NCBI RefSeq assembly: GCF_000737325.1
Contig: NZ_CP011125.1
Location: forward strand, 6,200,001 to 6,264,000
Length of the DNA stretch: 64,000 bases
From: Sandaracinus amylolyticus
GTDB lineage: Bacteria; Myxococcota_A; Polyangia; Polyangiales; Sandaracinaceae
Direction: 5' to 3'
Positions 35,853 through 44,688 of this stretch are shown here, one piece after another (positions within the stretch are counted from its first letter, which is position 1; the number at the start of each line of letters is the position of its first letter). The translations under genes and the position numbers were made by a program. The notes under the pieces were generated by a model, which worked only from the letters and a program-made list of their open reading frames with translations, did not search any database and had not been told where the DNA came from.

Positions 35853-38800
35853 GAAGCGAGACCCAGCTCGCGCCGCGTCGTGATCGCCGCGGGCGAGATC
35901 CAGAACCGGAGGAGATCGAGCGCCGACGCGTTCGCGCGCACCGCGTCGCGCTCCGGCGCGCGACCGAGGACCGTCGCGAGCACCCCGTGCAGGTCGCCCG
36001 CGACCACGAGCCCGGCGCGCGCGAAGCTCGCGTGCAGCGCCGACGCGAACGCGAGCACGGGCCGCCCGCCCTCAGCGATCTTCGCGATCGCCTCGGGCGC
36101 GGCCTTGCGCACGCGGCGCGACATCGCCTTGTTCGCTGCGCGCGTGGCGTCCGCCATGCCCGCGCGTCCCTCGCCGACCGGCAGCGGCGCACCGGCCGCC
36201 GACGCGATCGCGAAGAGCGCGGTCGCCGTCGCGTCCACGCTGCGCGTCACGAAGGGTCCGAGCCCGAGCCGCAGCGCGATCGCCGAGCGCCCGATCTCGT
36301 AGCGTCGCAGCGACGTCAGCGGCGGTCCCACGCCACCGCCGAGCAGCCACGCGGGCTTGCCCTTGTAGCTCGGGATCACCGCGAGCAGCTGCGGGTCGCG
36401 CCCGCCCGCCCACACGTCGCCCGCGGGCGCGCCGAGCAGCATCGAGATGCCGAGCACCTCCTGCGCGGCCGGCGACGTCGCGGGGTCGCGCAGCAGCTCG
36501 CCGCGCCCCATCCCGAACGACGAGGGCTCGAGGCGATCCATCTCGGTCAGCGTCTCGGTCGCGAGGAGCGCGAGCTCCATCACCGGCCCGCTCACGCCGG
36601 AGACCATCAGCTCCGTGAGCCGCGCTTCGGTCAGCTTCGTCGCGCCCGGCTTCACGCGGCGGAGCACCTCGGTGTCCTCGCCGAGCTGCTCGCGCTCGTC
36701 CTCGGTCGCAAGGTCGATCGCGACCAGCGCGCCGAGCACCGCGGTCTCGAGCACCTTGTCGCCGCGCCACCGCGCCGCGGTCGCGAGCATGCGCAGCGCC
36801 TCGGGCTCGGTGGGATCGGCGTCGAGCACCTCGCGCACCGAGCGCTCGAACGACGTCGAGAGCGCGATGCGGCTCGGCCCGTCGAGCAGCACCGCGAGCG
36901 CCGCGCCCGCCTCGACGTCGGTCGGCACCGCCTCGAGCGCGCGACGGTACGCCGCGATCGCCTGGTCCTCGTCGCCGAGCCGCTCGTCCCAGAGGCGCGC
37001 CGCACGGCGCTCCGCCGCCGCGCGCTGCGCCGGTTCGCGCGCCGCCGCCGCCGCCTTCGCGAGCACCTGCACCGCGCGATCGACGCGCCCGCCGCGCTCG
37101 CAGAGATCCGCGATGCGCTCGAAGAGCGCGCGGTCCGCGAGGCCGAGCCCCTCGATCGCCTCGAGCTCGTCCGCCGCCGCGAGCGGCTGGCTCAGCTTCT
37201 TGTCGAGGAAGTCCGCCGCGCCGAGCCGCGCGATGCGCCGCTGGCTCGCCGGCACGTCGCTCGCGCCCGCGAGCGTGCGCAGCGCCTGCACCGCCTCGGG
37301 CCACGCCTCGCGCTGCACGTGCAGCTCGACGAGCAGCGCGAGCCCGCCGACGTGCTCGGGCTCGAGCATCAGCAGGTTGTCGAGCGACACCAGCGCGTCG
37401 TCGCGCCGGCCGAGGCCACGATGGAGGCGCGCCAGCTCGTAGAACAGCGGCGAGAGCTGCTCCGGATCGTCGGTGCGATCCGCGCGTGCCTGCACCAGCT
37501 CGAGCAGCCCGGCGTCGTCGCCGCGCTCCGCGAGCAGATCGTGGAGGCGCCCGTACGCGATCGCGCGCCCACCGTCGATCTCGAGCGCCTCGCGCAGCCG
37601 GCGCTCGGCCTGGACCAGCGCCTCCGCGTCCTCGGGATCCGTCTGGTCCATCAGGACCGCCGCGGCCTCCTCGAGCAGCGTCGCGCGCAGCGCGCCGTCG
37701 ACCTGCGCCGCCAGGCGATCACACGCCTCGACCACGTCCATCCAGCGCTCGGCGTCGCGCGCCGCGACCCGCAGCGCCTCCCACGACGCGAGGTCCTCGG
37801 GATCGCCCGCGAGCGCCTCGCGGAGCGCGTCGCACGCCTCGGCGCCGCGCGCCGCCGCCGCGAGCGCCCGCGCCCGCGCCGCGTGGATCGCGCGCGCCGA
37901 CTCCGTCGACGCGTGCGCCGCCCAGCGACCGAGCGCGTCGGCGCGCTCGCCGGGATCGTCGGCCTCGCTCAGCGCCTCGAGCCCGAGCGCCGCCGCCGCG
38001 AACGAGCCGGGGCGTGCCTCCTCGAGCTCGACCGCGCGCAGGATCGCGTCGTCCGCCGCCTGTCCCGCGAGCGCCGCGACGCGCAGCCCGTGCACCACGA
38101 GGTCCGCCGACGCGTCCGCGTCGCTCGTCGCATCGGCGAGCGCGAGCATCGCCGCCGCGCGATCCGCCGCGCGCGCCGGATCGCTCGACGTCGCGCGCAG
38201 CTTCGCGAGCAGCGCCCACGGCTCGTCCGGCGACGCCCCGAGGATCTCGTCCGCGATCGCCTCGGCCGCCGCGGTCTCGCCGAGCAGATCGAGCTGCACA
38301 CCGCCGAGCTCGCGACGCCACGCGAGCCGCGCATCGCCCTCGGCGCGCGTCACGAGCTCGCGCGTTCCGTCGAGCATCGACGCCGGCGACGCCGGGCCCA
38401 TCAGCGCGAGATCGAGCGCCGCCGGGGCCGCGAGATCCGCGACGCCGAGCGCGAGCCGCAGCGCGGGCTCGGCGAGGCTCGGCTCCTTCGCGACGAGCTG
38501 CAGGTGCTCGCCGACCTCGAGCGTCGCGCGACCGGGCGCGCCCGCGCCCACCTCGACCTCGGAGAGCCGCTCGAGCGCGAGCCGCAGCAGCGCATCGTCC
38601 TCGCGCAGCTCGGCGAGCCGGCGCAGCGCGAAGAGCGGACCGATCGCCGATGGATCGCGCTCCGCCGCCTCCTCGTAAGTGCGGCGCGCCAGCGCGTGAT
38701 CGCCCGCCGCCTCCGCCGCCGCGCCCGCGAGCAGCAGCTGCGTCTCCATCGCGCGCCCCGCGCGGTCCGCCTCCGCGGCCTCGCGCAGCAGCTTCACGAC

Positions 38801-40756
38801 CGCGTCGGCGTCGCCGCGCGCCCGGTACACCTCTTCGAGCAGCGCGACCGCGTAGCGATGCCCGGGCACGCGCTGCAGCGCGTCGGCGAGCAGCGTCGCC
38901 GCCTCCTCGAGCTCGGTGCGCGACGCCTCGAGACCGCCCTCGCGCGACGCCGCCACCCGCACCAGCGCGCGCGCCGCCGCGCACAGGTGGGCCGCCGCGG
39001 CGTCGGCATCCGCCGCGCGCTCCGCGAGCTTCCGATGCGCCCGCGCGAGCAGCGCTCCGTCGCCGCGCATCGCCGCGAGCACGCGCGCCGCGTCGGGCGC
39101 CCACGCCGCGACGCTCGTCTGGAGCGCGCGATCGAGCGTCGCGTCCGCCGCCGCGTCGTCCTCGAGCACCATGCGCTCGAGCTCGTGCAGGTCGCGGAGG
39201 ATCGCGCTGCGCTCCTCGTCGTCGATCGGCTGCTCGAGCAGCGCCTTCGCCGCGTCGCGCGCGCCCGTCGCGTGACCGAGGCGCAAGCTCGCGCCGAGCC
39301 ACTCGCGCGCCAGGGTCGCCTTCGTGTCCTCGGCCGCCGCGTCGAGCGCGGTCGCGTAGAGGGCACACGCGCGCTCCGCGTCGTTCGTGCGCGTCGCCGC
39401 GAGGTGCGCCGCCTGCCACGCGAGCCGCGCCCGGAGCGCGCCCTCGCTCGACTCCGCGCGCGCCCCGAGCCGCGCGATCCATCCCTCGAGCCGCCCGTCG
39501 CCCGCCTGCGCGCCCGCGACGCTCAGGTCCTCGAGCATCGCCGCGACCACGGCCGAGCGCGGATCGGCCTCGAGCGCCGCCGCGAGCGCGGCGCGTGCCT
39601 CGTCGGTCTCGCCGCGCGCCTGCGCCTCCTCGGCGACGCGGAAGTGCAGCGGCGCCGCGTGGCGCCCTTCGACGCCCGCCGCGAGCAGCCGTCGTGCCTC
39701 GTCGGCCGCGGTCACGAGATCGCCCGCGAGCTCCGCCGCGAGCATGCGATCGCGGTGCAGCGCGAGGTCGCCCGAGCGCAGCAGGATCGCCTTGCCGAGC
39801 GCCGCGAGCGCGCCCTGCGCGTCGCCGGTGCCGTCCTGCGAGCGCAGGTGCAGCATCCGGATGCGCGCCGCCTCGCGATAGAGCGCCGCCGCCTCGCCGG
39901 CCGCGCGCGCCTCGTCGGCGAAGCGCTTGATCGAGAACGCGCCCGAGCCCGCCGTCCCCTCCGAGCCGGCCGGCGCCTCTCCGCGCGCCGCGCGCGCGGC
40001 CAGCGCCGCGCGTCCCTCGAGCGCCGCCACGATCTCCGGCACCCGCGCGTGGCGCCGCGCGATGCGCTCGAGCTGCTCGAGGAACCGGAAGCGCGCGCTC
40101 GGCAGCGTCGCCGCCTGGCGCGCCGCCTCGATCGCTCCGTCGACGTCGCCGCGCTCTTCCCGCCCGCGCGCCACCTCGATCAGCAGCATCCCCTTGAGCG
40201 TCGGATCCGCGACCTGCGCCGCGCGCGTCGCGATCGCGTCGGTCGCCGCGTCGCGCTCGCCGCGCGCGAGCAGCAGCCGCTCGAGGAAGAGCGCCGGCAG
40301 CGCCGCGCCCTCGGGGTGCTCGACGATCGCCTGCTCGTAGAGCGCGCGAGCGGCATCGGGAGAGCCGAGCTGATCCTCCGCGAGCACCGCGCGATCGACG
40401 AGCGACGACGCGCGCTCCTCGGGGCTCGCTGCGCTCTTCGTCTCGGCCTCGTAGAGGCGCGCGAGGTTCTTGAACGAGCGACGTCGCTCGAAGATGCGCA
40501 CCAGCGCGACGAGCGGCGGCGCGAACGAAGGGTCGAGGTTGTACGCCGCGAGGTACTCCCGGACCGCCTGCGCTTCCTGTCCGAGCTCGACCTCCGTGAC
40601 GTGGCCGAGCTCGTACTGGATCGCGGCCTTGTGCGCGCGATCGGTCGCCGCTTCGAGCTCTGCCCGCAGCATCGCGACGCGCGCGTCGACGGGATCGGGC
40701 GAGAGACCGCCGCCGGGACGGCTCGAGGACGTGATCGGAGGCTGGGTCGTCGTCAT
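35849..40756 (-). CDS. Giant TPR protein
   Basis: A 1635-aa cytoplasmic protein, starting MTTTQPPITSSSRPGGGLSP (an ATG 30 nt upstream is less likely). Nearly the whole length is helix-pair repeat of TPR type (for example AVREYLAAYNLDPSFAPPLV, AIAAYRRALEAVPTDVEAGA). The last ~250 residues form a non-repeat domain (IGRSAIALRLGLGPFVTRS, ARAGLVVAGDLHGVLATVLG, DLLRFWISPAAITTRREL). It aligns by eye with the end of the next protein (ALLAGGSIPAGLSALL, ASFAVSDVHFDARQRAG). This C-terminal domain recurs in myxobacterial TPR proteins. It is the first large gene of an operon running to the DUF2520 gene; overlap with the next start is 4 nt. Confidence 0.88.
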   Translation of the reverse strand: MTTTQPPITSSSRPGGGLSPDPVDARVAMLRAELEAATDRAHKAAIQYELGHVTEVELGQEAQAVREYLAAYNLDPSFAPPLVALVRIFERRRSFKNLARLYEAETKSAASPEERASSLVDRAVLAEDQLGSPDAARALYEQAIVEHPEGAALPALFLERLLLARGERDAATDAIATRAAQVADPTLKGMLLIEVARGREERGDVDGAIEAARQAATLPSARFRFLEQLERIARRHARVPEIVAALEGRAALAARAARGEAPAGSEGTAGSGAFSIKRFADEARAAGEAAALYREAARIRMLHLRSQDGTGDAQGALAALGKAILLRSGDLALHRDRMLAAELAGDLVTAADEARRLLAAGVEGRHAAPLHFRVAEEAQARGETDEARAALAAALEADPRSAVVAAMLEDLSVAGAQAGDGRLEGWIARLGARAESSEGALRARLAWQAAHLAATRTNDAERACALYATALDAAAEDTKATLAREWLGASLRLGHATGARDAAKALLEQPIDDEERSAILRDLHELERMVLEDDAAADATLDRALQTSVAAWAPDAARVLAAMRGDGALLARAHRKLAERAADADAAAAHLCAAARALVRVAASREGGLEASRTELEEAATLLADALQRVPGHRYAVALLEEVYRARGDADAVVKLLREAAEADRAGRAMETQLLLAGAAAEAAGDHALARRTYEEAAERDPSAIGPLFALRRLAELREDDALLRLALERLSEVEVGAGAPGRATLEVGEHLQLVAKEPSLAEPALRLALGVADLAAPAALDLALMGPASPASMLDGTRELVTRAEGDARLAWRRELGGVQLDLLGETAAAEAIADEILGASPDEPWALLAKLRATSSDPARAADRAAAMLALADATSDADASADLVVHGLRVAALAGQAADDAILRAVELEEARPGSFAAAALGLEALSEADDPGERADALGRWAAHASTESARAIHAARARALAAAARGAEACDALREALAGDPEDLASWEALRVAARDAERWMDVVEACDRLAAQVDGALRATLLEEAAAVLMDQTDPEDAEALVQAERRLREALEIDGGRAIAYGRLHDLLAERGDDAGLLELVQARADRTDDPEQLSPLFYELARLHRGLGRRDDALVSLDNLLMLEPEHVGGLALLVELHVQREAWPEAVQALRTLAGASDVPASQRRIARLGAADFLDKKLSQPLAAADELEAIEGLGLADRALFERIADLCERGGRVDRAVQVLAKAAAAAREPAQRAAAERRAARLWDERLGDEDQAIAAYRRALEAVPTDVEAGAALAVLLDGPSRIALSTSFERSVREVLDADPTEPEALRMLATAARWRGDKVLETAVLGALVAIDLATEDEREQLGEDTEVLRRVKPGATKLTEARLTELMVSGVSGPVMELALLATETLTEMDRLEPSSFGMGRGELLRDPATSPAAQEVLGISMLLGAPAGDVWAGGRDPQLLAVIPSYKGKPAWLLGGGVGPPLTSLRRYEIGRSAIALRLGLGPFVTRSVDATATALFAIASAAGAPLPVGEGRAGMADATRAANKAMSRRVRKAAPEAIAKIAEGGRPVLAFASALHASFARAGLVVAGDLHGVLATVLGRAPERDAVRANASALDLLRFWISPAAITTRRELGLAS

Positions 40757-40794
40757 CGTGTCCCGGGGAGGACAGCGGGACGCCACTATACCGA

Positions 40795-40800
40795 CGGGGG
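40795..40800 (-). promoter_or_regulatory. Possible -10 box for the TPR/nadD operon
   Basis: Reading on the minus strand, TATAGT lies about 39 nt before the TPR gene start, in a locally A/T-rich patch (GTTCTGTTTTTCG) unusual for this DNA. The -35 region is poor (TTCTGT at 17 bp), so this is a suggestion only. Confidence 0.3.
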
Positions 40801-40851
40801 ACGAAAAACAGAACCGCGATCACGCGCGTTCGACGCGCCCTCGCCGAGCGG

Positions 40852-41079
40852 CTAGCTCCGCGGCGCGACGTGCACGTCGTCGGCCCGGGCGCGAAGGGCG
40901 CGGCACCCCCTCACCGCGCCGCCGACCAGCCCGGCCAGCGCGAAGAGCAGGAACAGCCCGCGCCCCAGGCGCGCGATGCGCACGCGGCGTCGGATTCGAT
41001 CGGCGTACTCGGTCACGACGCGCTCTTTCGGGCGGAGGGGAACCGATCGCAAATGGGCTTCGTGCTGGCGACGCGCCAT
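40852..41079 (-). CDS. Small single-pass membrane protein, hypothetical
   Basis: A 75-aa protein: a basic N-terminus (RIRRRVRIARLGRG), one hydrophobic helix at about 46-60 (LFLLFALAGLVGGAV), then a short charged tail. ATG 41079 was chosen because the frame further upstream runs into a hexamer repeat and encodes only Arg/Gly. No family is recognised. It ends 95 nt before the TPR operon start and may be transcribed separately. Confidence 0.5.
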   Translation of the reverse strand: MARRQHEAHLRSVPLRPKERVVTEYADRIRRRVRIARLGRGLFLLFALAGLVGGAVRGCRALRARADDVHVAPRS

Positions 41080-41089
41080 CCACGACGCG

Positions 41090-41315
<226 letters not shown>

Positions 41316-41350
41316 GCGGGTCGCGGTCTCCACGTCCCCTCGCCCACTCC

Positions 41351-42373
41351 TCACAGCCCGAGCAGGCTCGCCACCCGGTCTCGGCGCGTCTCGGCGTGGG
41401 TGCTCGGCGTCGTGCCCGGGACGTGCGCGGTCGCCAGCGCGCTCGCGTGCAGCCGCTCCCAGCGCGCCGTCGCGACCTGGCGCAGCGCGTAGAGCTGCTG
41501 CGAGTGGGTCACCAGCTCCCGCTGGAGCCGCATGCCCTCGTCGGCGCGCCCCGCGCGCACCGCTTCGCGGTGCTGCGTCGTCAGGTCCAGCCCGCGCCGC
41601 GTCTCCGCCTCCAGCCACAGCAGCGACTCGTCGAGGCGCGACGCCGCGTCGTCGAGCTCGCGCGTCAGCCGCGCCGCCTCGGGCTCGGCCGCGCCCTCGA
41701 AGATCGTCACCGCCGCGCTGCGCGCGTCGTCGAGCCGCGTCGGGCCGTCGGTCGGCTCCGCGAGCCGCGCGCCCACGAAGATCGCCCGCCCCGGCGGCAG
41801 CTCGATCACCCGCAGCCGCCGACGCCCGTCCACCTCGCCGGTCGCGACCGTCCCGAGCCCCGCGAGCGACGCCACCCACGTCCCGGTCCGATGCGCCCGC
41901 ACGAACAGCTCGCCGCTGCCCCCGAGATCGATCGACGCGTGCGCCGTCGCGATGCGCAGCGGCGGTCGCGGCCCCGCGGGGCCCGCGGGCACCGCCGCGT
42001 GCAGCGAGCCCTCGAGCAGCACGACCTGCGCGGGCCCGCCGTCGCCGATGCGGAGCTCGGTGTCGGGACCGAGCGACACCCGCCCGCCGTCGCCGAGGTC
42101 GACGTCGGCGCGCCCTTCCCCGCGCACCACCAGGCCGTCGCCCGCCTCGAGCGGCGCGCCCGCCTCGATCGGACCGCGCGACCGCAGCACGTCGCCGGTC
42201 GCGCGCGCCAGCCGCGCCGGAGGCTGATCGGGCGGCGTCCCGATCACCTCGACCGGCTCGCCCGCGTGCCGCTCCACCGCGGCCTGCGGGGCGCTCGCGC
42301 TGCGCGGCGGACGCTCGTCCTCGCCCCCACCGCACGCCGTGATCAGCAGCGCGGCGAGCGCGAAGAATCTCAC
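41351..42373 (-). CDS. FecR-domain lipoprotein
   Basis: A 340-aa lipoprotein starting at GTG 42373 with a short signal peptide (VRFFALAALLITAC, Cys14). Residues ~75-190 match a FecR-type domain (ADVDLGDGGRVSLGPDTELR, then VVLLEGSLHAAV and IATAHASIDLGGSGELFVRA). The C-terminal ~130 residues are helical and Arg-rich, possibly coiled coil (ARLTRELDDAASRLDESLLW). The start overlaps the PP2C gene stop (GTGA), so the two are translationally coupled. No partner anti-sigma system is next to it, so a classical FecR signalling role is unlikely. Confidence 0.78.
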   Translation of the reverse strand: MRFFALAALLITACGGGEDERPPRSASAPQAAVERHAGEPVEVIGTPPDQPPARLARATGDVLRSRGPIEAGAPLEAGDGLVVRGEGRADVDLGDGGRVSLGPDTELRIGDGGPAQVVLLEGSLHAAVPAGPAGPRPPLRIATAHASIDLGGSGELFVRAHRTGTWVASLAGLGTVATGEVDGRRRLRVIELPPGRAIFVGARLAEPTDGPTRLDDARSAAVTIFEGAAEPEAARLTRELDDAASRLDESLLWLEAETRRGLDLTTQHREAVRAGRADEGMRLQRELVTHSQQLYALRQVATARWERLHASALATAHVPGTTPSTHAETRRDRVASLLGL

Positions 42374-43680
42374 GAGTCCTCGGGGTGCTCGAACGCGCGC
42401 AGGATCGAGTCCGCGAGGTCCGGCGCGCGCTTGCCCTCGCGCGCCTCGCCGAGCTCGCGCGACGTGTTGCGCAAGCGCTCGGTGATCACGCCGAGGAAGC
42501 TCCACAGCAGCTTCACCGCGATCGCGTGGTCCTTGCGGATGATGTCGAAGAAGTCGCGGCGGCGGATGGTCAGCAGCGAGCTCGCCTCGATCGCGCGCAC
42601 GTCGGCGCTGCGCGGCGCCTTGTCGATCAGCGCCATCTCGCCGAAGTGCTGCCCCGGCCCGAGCGACGCGATCGGCGCGCCGCTCGCTTCGACCTGCACG
42701 TTGCCGGTGAGCACGATGAAGAGCTCGTCGCCGTCGCTGCCCTGCCCCACGATCTCCGCGCCCGGCTCGAACGTGCGCACGTGCGTGATGTTCAGGACGC
42801 GCACCAGCTCCTGGTAGGTCAGGAACCGGAAGAGCGGCATGCGGTGGAGAACCTCCATCTTGAGGTTCACCTCGCGCGCGAGGCGATCGACGCCTGCCTC
42901 GGCGTCCGGGACCTTCACCACGATCGCGGTGATGTTGTCCTTGCCGCCGCGCTCGTTGCTGAGCTCGACGAGGCGCTGCGAGAGCTGGTCCTCGGGGGTC
43001 TCGGCGAAGAGCTTCGCGAGCTCCGCCTCCTCGAAGTACCCGTGCAGGCCGTCGCTGCAGATGAGGAAGCGGTCGCCCTTCAGCACGTCGAAGTCGATCG
43101 TGTCGACCTCGACCGACTCGTAGACGCCGACCGCGCGCGTGACGGCGTTCTTGTACTGGAGCTTCTCGATCTGCTCGCGCGAGAGCCGCCCGCGCTTGAG
43201 CAGCTCGTTGATCAGCGAGTGGTCCTCGGTGAGCTGGTGCACCGAGCCCTGGCGGTAGAGGTACACGCGCGAGTCGCCGACGTGGGCGATGAACCCGCGG
43301 TTGCCGACGAGGAGCAGCGCGTCGAGCGTGGTGCCCATGCCGCGCTTGGTCTCGTCCTTCACGCCCTCCTGGTAGACGGCGGAGCAGGCCTGCTGGACGG
43401 CGGACTCCATGAGGCGCAGCAGGTCGGTGCGGGTGGTCCCGCCGTGGCCCTGCTCGAACTCGACCAGCGCCTCGCGCTGCCCCGCGATCACGTCGCGCAC
43501 GGTGCGCGACGCGAGGTTCGACGCGACCTCGCCCGCCGCGTGCCCGCCCATGCCGTCGGCGACGACGAAGAGCTGGAGCTTCTTGTCCACGAGGAACGCG
43601 TCCTCGTTGTGATCCCGCACCCGGCCGACGTCGGTGGTCGGCCAGAACGAGAGCTGAGGCGGCGCGACGGCGTCGTTCAT
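42370..43680 (-). CDS. PP2C-type protein phosphatase fused to cNMP-binding domain
   Basis: A 436-aa protein. Residues ~10-255 are a PP2C Ser/Thr phosphatase with all metal-binding motifs: DVGRVRDHNEDAF, VADGMGGHAAGE, GTTLDALLL, HVGDSRVYL, ICSDGL and KDNITAIVV. Residues ~285-405 are a cyclic-nucleotide-binding domain with the phosphate cassette FGEMALIDKAPRSADV. It should dephosphorylate targets of Ser/Thr kinases, with activity possibly set by cAMP or cGMP. Start ATG 43680 matches the conserved N-terminus; the open frame further upstream is repeat DNA. Coupled to the downstream FecR lipoprotein gene. Confidence 0.93.
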   Translation of the reverse strand: MNDAVAPPQLSFWPTTDVGRVRDHNEDAFLVDKKLQLFVVADGMGGHAAGEVASNLASRTVRDVIAGQREALVEFEQGHGGTTRTDLLRLMESAVQQACSAVYQEGVKDETKRGMGTTLDALLLVGNRGFIAHVGDSRVYLYRQGSVHQLTEDHSLINELLKRGRLSREQIEKLQYKNAVTRAVGVYESVEVDTIDFDVLKGDRFLICSDGLHGYFEEAELAKLFAETPEDQLSQRLVELSNERGGKDNITAIVVKVPDAEAGVDRLAREVNLKMEVLHRMPLFRFLTYQELVRVLNITHVRTFEPGAEIVGQGSDGDELFIVLTGNVQVEASGAPIASLGPGQHFGEMALIDKAPRSADVRAIEASSLLTIRRRDFFDIIRKDHAIAVKLLWSFLGVITERLRNTSRELGEAREGKRAPDLADSILRAFEHPEDS

Positions 43681-43764
43681 GCGGGTGGGATCTCGTATCC
43701 GAGGCGAGGGGGTTGGGTCAACGGTGGCGGCGGTGGGGGGCCGCGCGGGGAGAGGCTTCGGTGT

Positions 43765-43950
43765 GGGGCGCGGGGTGGGGGGCCGTGCTCGGACAGTCCT
43801 CGCGATTGCAACCTGCTGCGGGCGAGGAGGTCGATGGCCGGGGCTCTCGCTCGTTCGAGCGCGGGAGCGCTCGAACGAGCGAGCACTCGGGAGCGTCGCG
43901 GAGACTGGATGGCGCTGCGGAACTGCGCGCGGCCCCCCACCCCGCGCCCC
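43765..43950. repeat. 186-bp nested imperfect palindrome in a 1-kb gene-free stretch
   Basis: A 21-bp perfect inverted repeat (43765-43785 with 43930-43950) encloses a weaker ~11-bp pair (43795-43805 with about 43904-43914) and a perfect 16-bp inner hairpin (43847-43862 with 43867-43882) closed by a GGGA loop. The three pairs are almost concentric, so the whole element can extrude as one cruciform or fold as one RNA. It lies upstream of the PP2C gene. Region 43681-44688 shows no convincing coding sequence. Confidence 0.8.
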
Positions 43951-44062
43951 GGCTGGTAGGGCTTCGGCCGCGCGCGGGGGATCTCGCTCGGTACTTCGTG
44001 TGGTGGGCGGGACGCGTGACGACGCGAGACCGCTTCGCGGGCTCGCGTCGTCACGCGGAACC

Positions 44063-44308
44063 GGCTCGCCCTTCGGGCTTCGCGGCCGATCGAACGGCTC
44101 GCCCTTCGGGCATCGCGGACGATTGCGCCGCTCGTCTTTCGGGCCCGGGCGACAGCAAGACTGACCCCCGGGCGACAGCAAGACTGACCCCCGTCGTCGG
44201 CACGACGAGCAGGCTGAGGATGTCGACGGGCGCGACTCGGAACGGTCCGCGCGGTCGAGCGGCGCGACGGGCGCGACTCGGTCGAACGGCGCGACGGGCG
44301 CGACTCGG
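44063..44308. repeat. Cluster of short direct repeats
   Basis: Three unit types are visible: a 33-bp period unit containing GCTCGCCCTTCGGGC (copies at 44063, 44096 and a diverged one at 44129); a 23-bp unit GGGCGACAGCAAGACTGAC plus CCCC, twice (44147 and 44170); and CGACGGGCGCGACTCGG three times (44224, 44265, 44292). No spacer pattern like CRISPR is seen. Confidence 0.75.
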
Positions 44309-44494
44309 AACGGGGCGCCTGCATCGAGCGAGCGACGCGCTCGGCTCCTTCGTCCATTGGCCGCGCAAGCTTTCGGGCAGGCCGGTCGCGAAACGGGGCG
44401 CCTCATCGAGCTTCCCGACGCGGCTCGGGGGCGGGATCCTGGCTCGATCGACCGGTCGGGACCTCTATGGGTCGGGGCTCGTGCTCGCGGCGAG

Positions 44495-44665
44495 CTCTCT
44501 GGGGGCGGCTACCCCCGACATCCTCGATCGATCGACTCGCTGGGGGCAGTTACCCCCGGCAATCCTCGATCGATCGACCGTTCGTGACCCTCGGCGCTCG
44601 GCGCGGGTCGATGCATCGAGGGCTCTGGGGGCGACTACCCCCGGCCGTGCTCGATGCATCGACCT
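44495..44665. repeat. Three hairpin units flanked by palindromic CGAT arms
   Basis: Each unit has GGGGG-six nt-CCCCC (44501-44516, 44542-44557, 44627-44642). Units 1 and 2 are followed by the palindrome TCGATCGATCGA. Unit 3 is bounded on both sides by TCGATGCATCGA, with a perfect 15-bp inverted repeat (GGTCGATGCATCGAG and its complement) enclosing the G/C hairpin. The array begins 24 nt after the stop of the minus-strand gene at 44689. Confidence 0.8.
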
Positions 44666-44688
44666 CTCGCGGGGTCGGAGGCGGGGGA

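Noticed and set aside
28917-36302. A very long antisense open frame of over 2400 codons opposite the giant TPR gene
   Set aside because: It is an Arg/Glu/Ala-rich shadow produced by the strong third-position GC of the real gene, and has no domain, signal or composition of a real protein. Similar shadows occur over most genes here.
41351-42373. FecR lipoprotein as part of an iron-responsive sigma/anti-sigma system
   Set aside because: No ECF sigma factor or TonB receptor is adjacent, and the protein is a lipoprotein rather than an inner-membrane anti-sigma factor.
43754-43967. GGCTTCGG direct repeats flanking the nested palindrome as target-site duplications
   Set aside because: They lie 3 and 8 nt away from the palindrome ends rather than abutting them, and this octamer is common in such GC-rich DNA.
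43681-44406. Upstream in-frame extension of the PP2C gene (about 240 extra residues)
   Set aside because: The extension is encoded by direct repeats and palindromes and reads as Pro/Arg low complexity; the conserved PP2C start fits ATG 43680.
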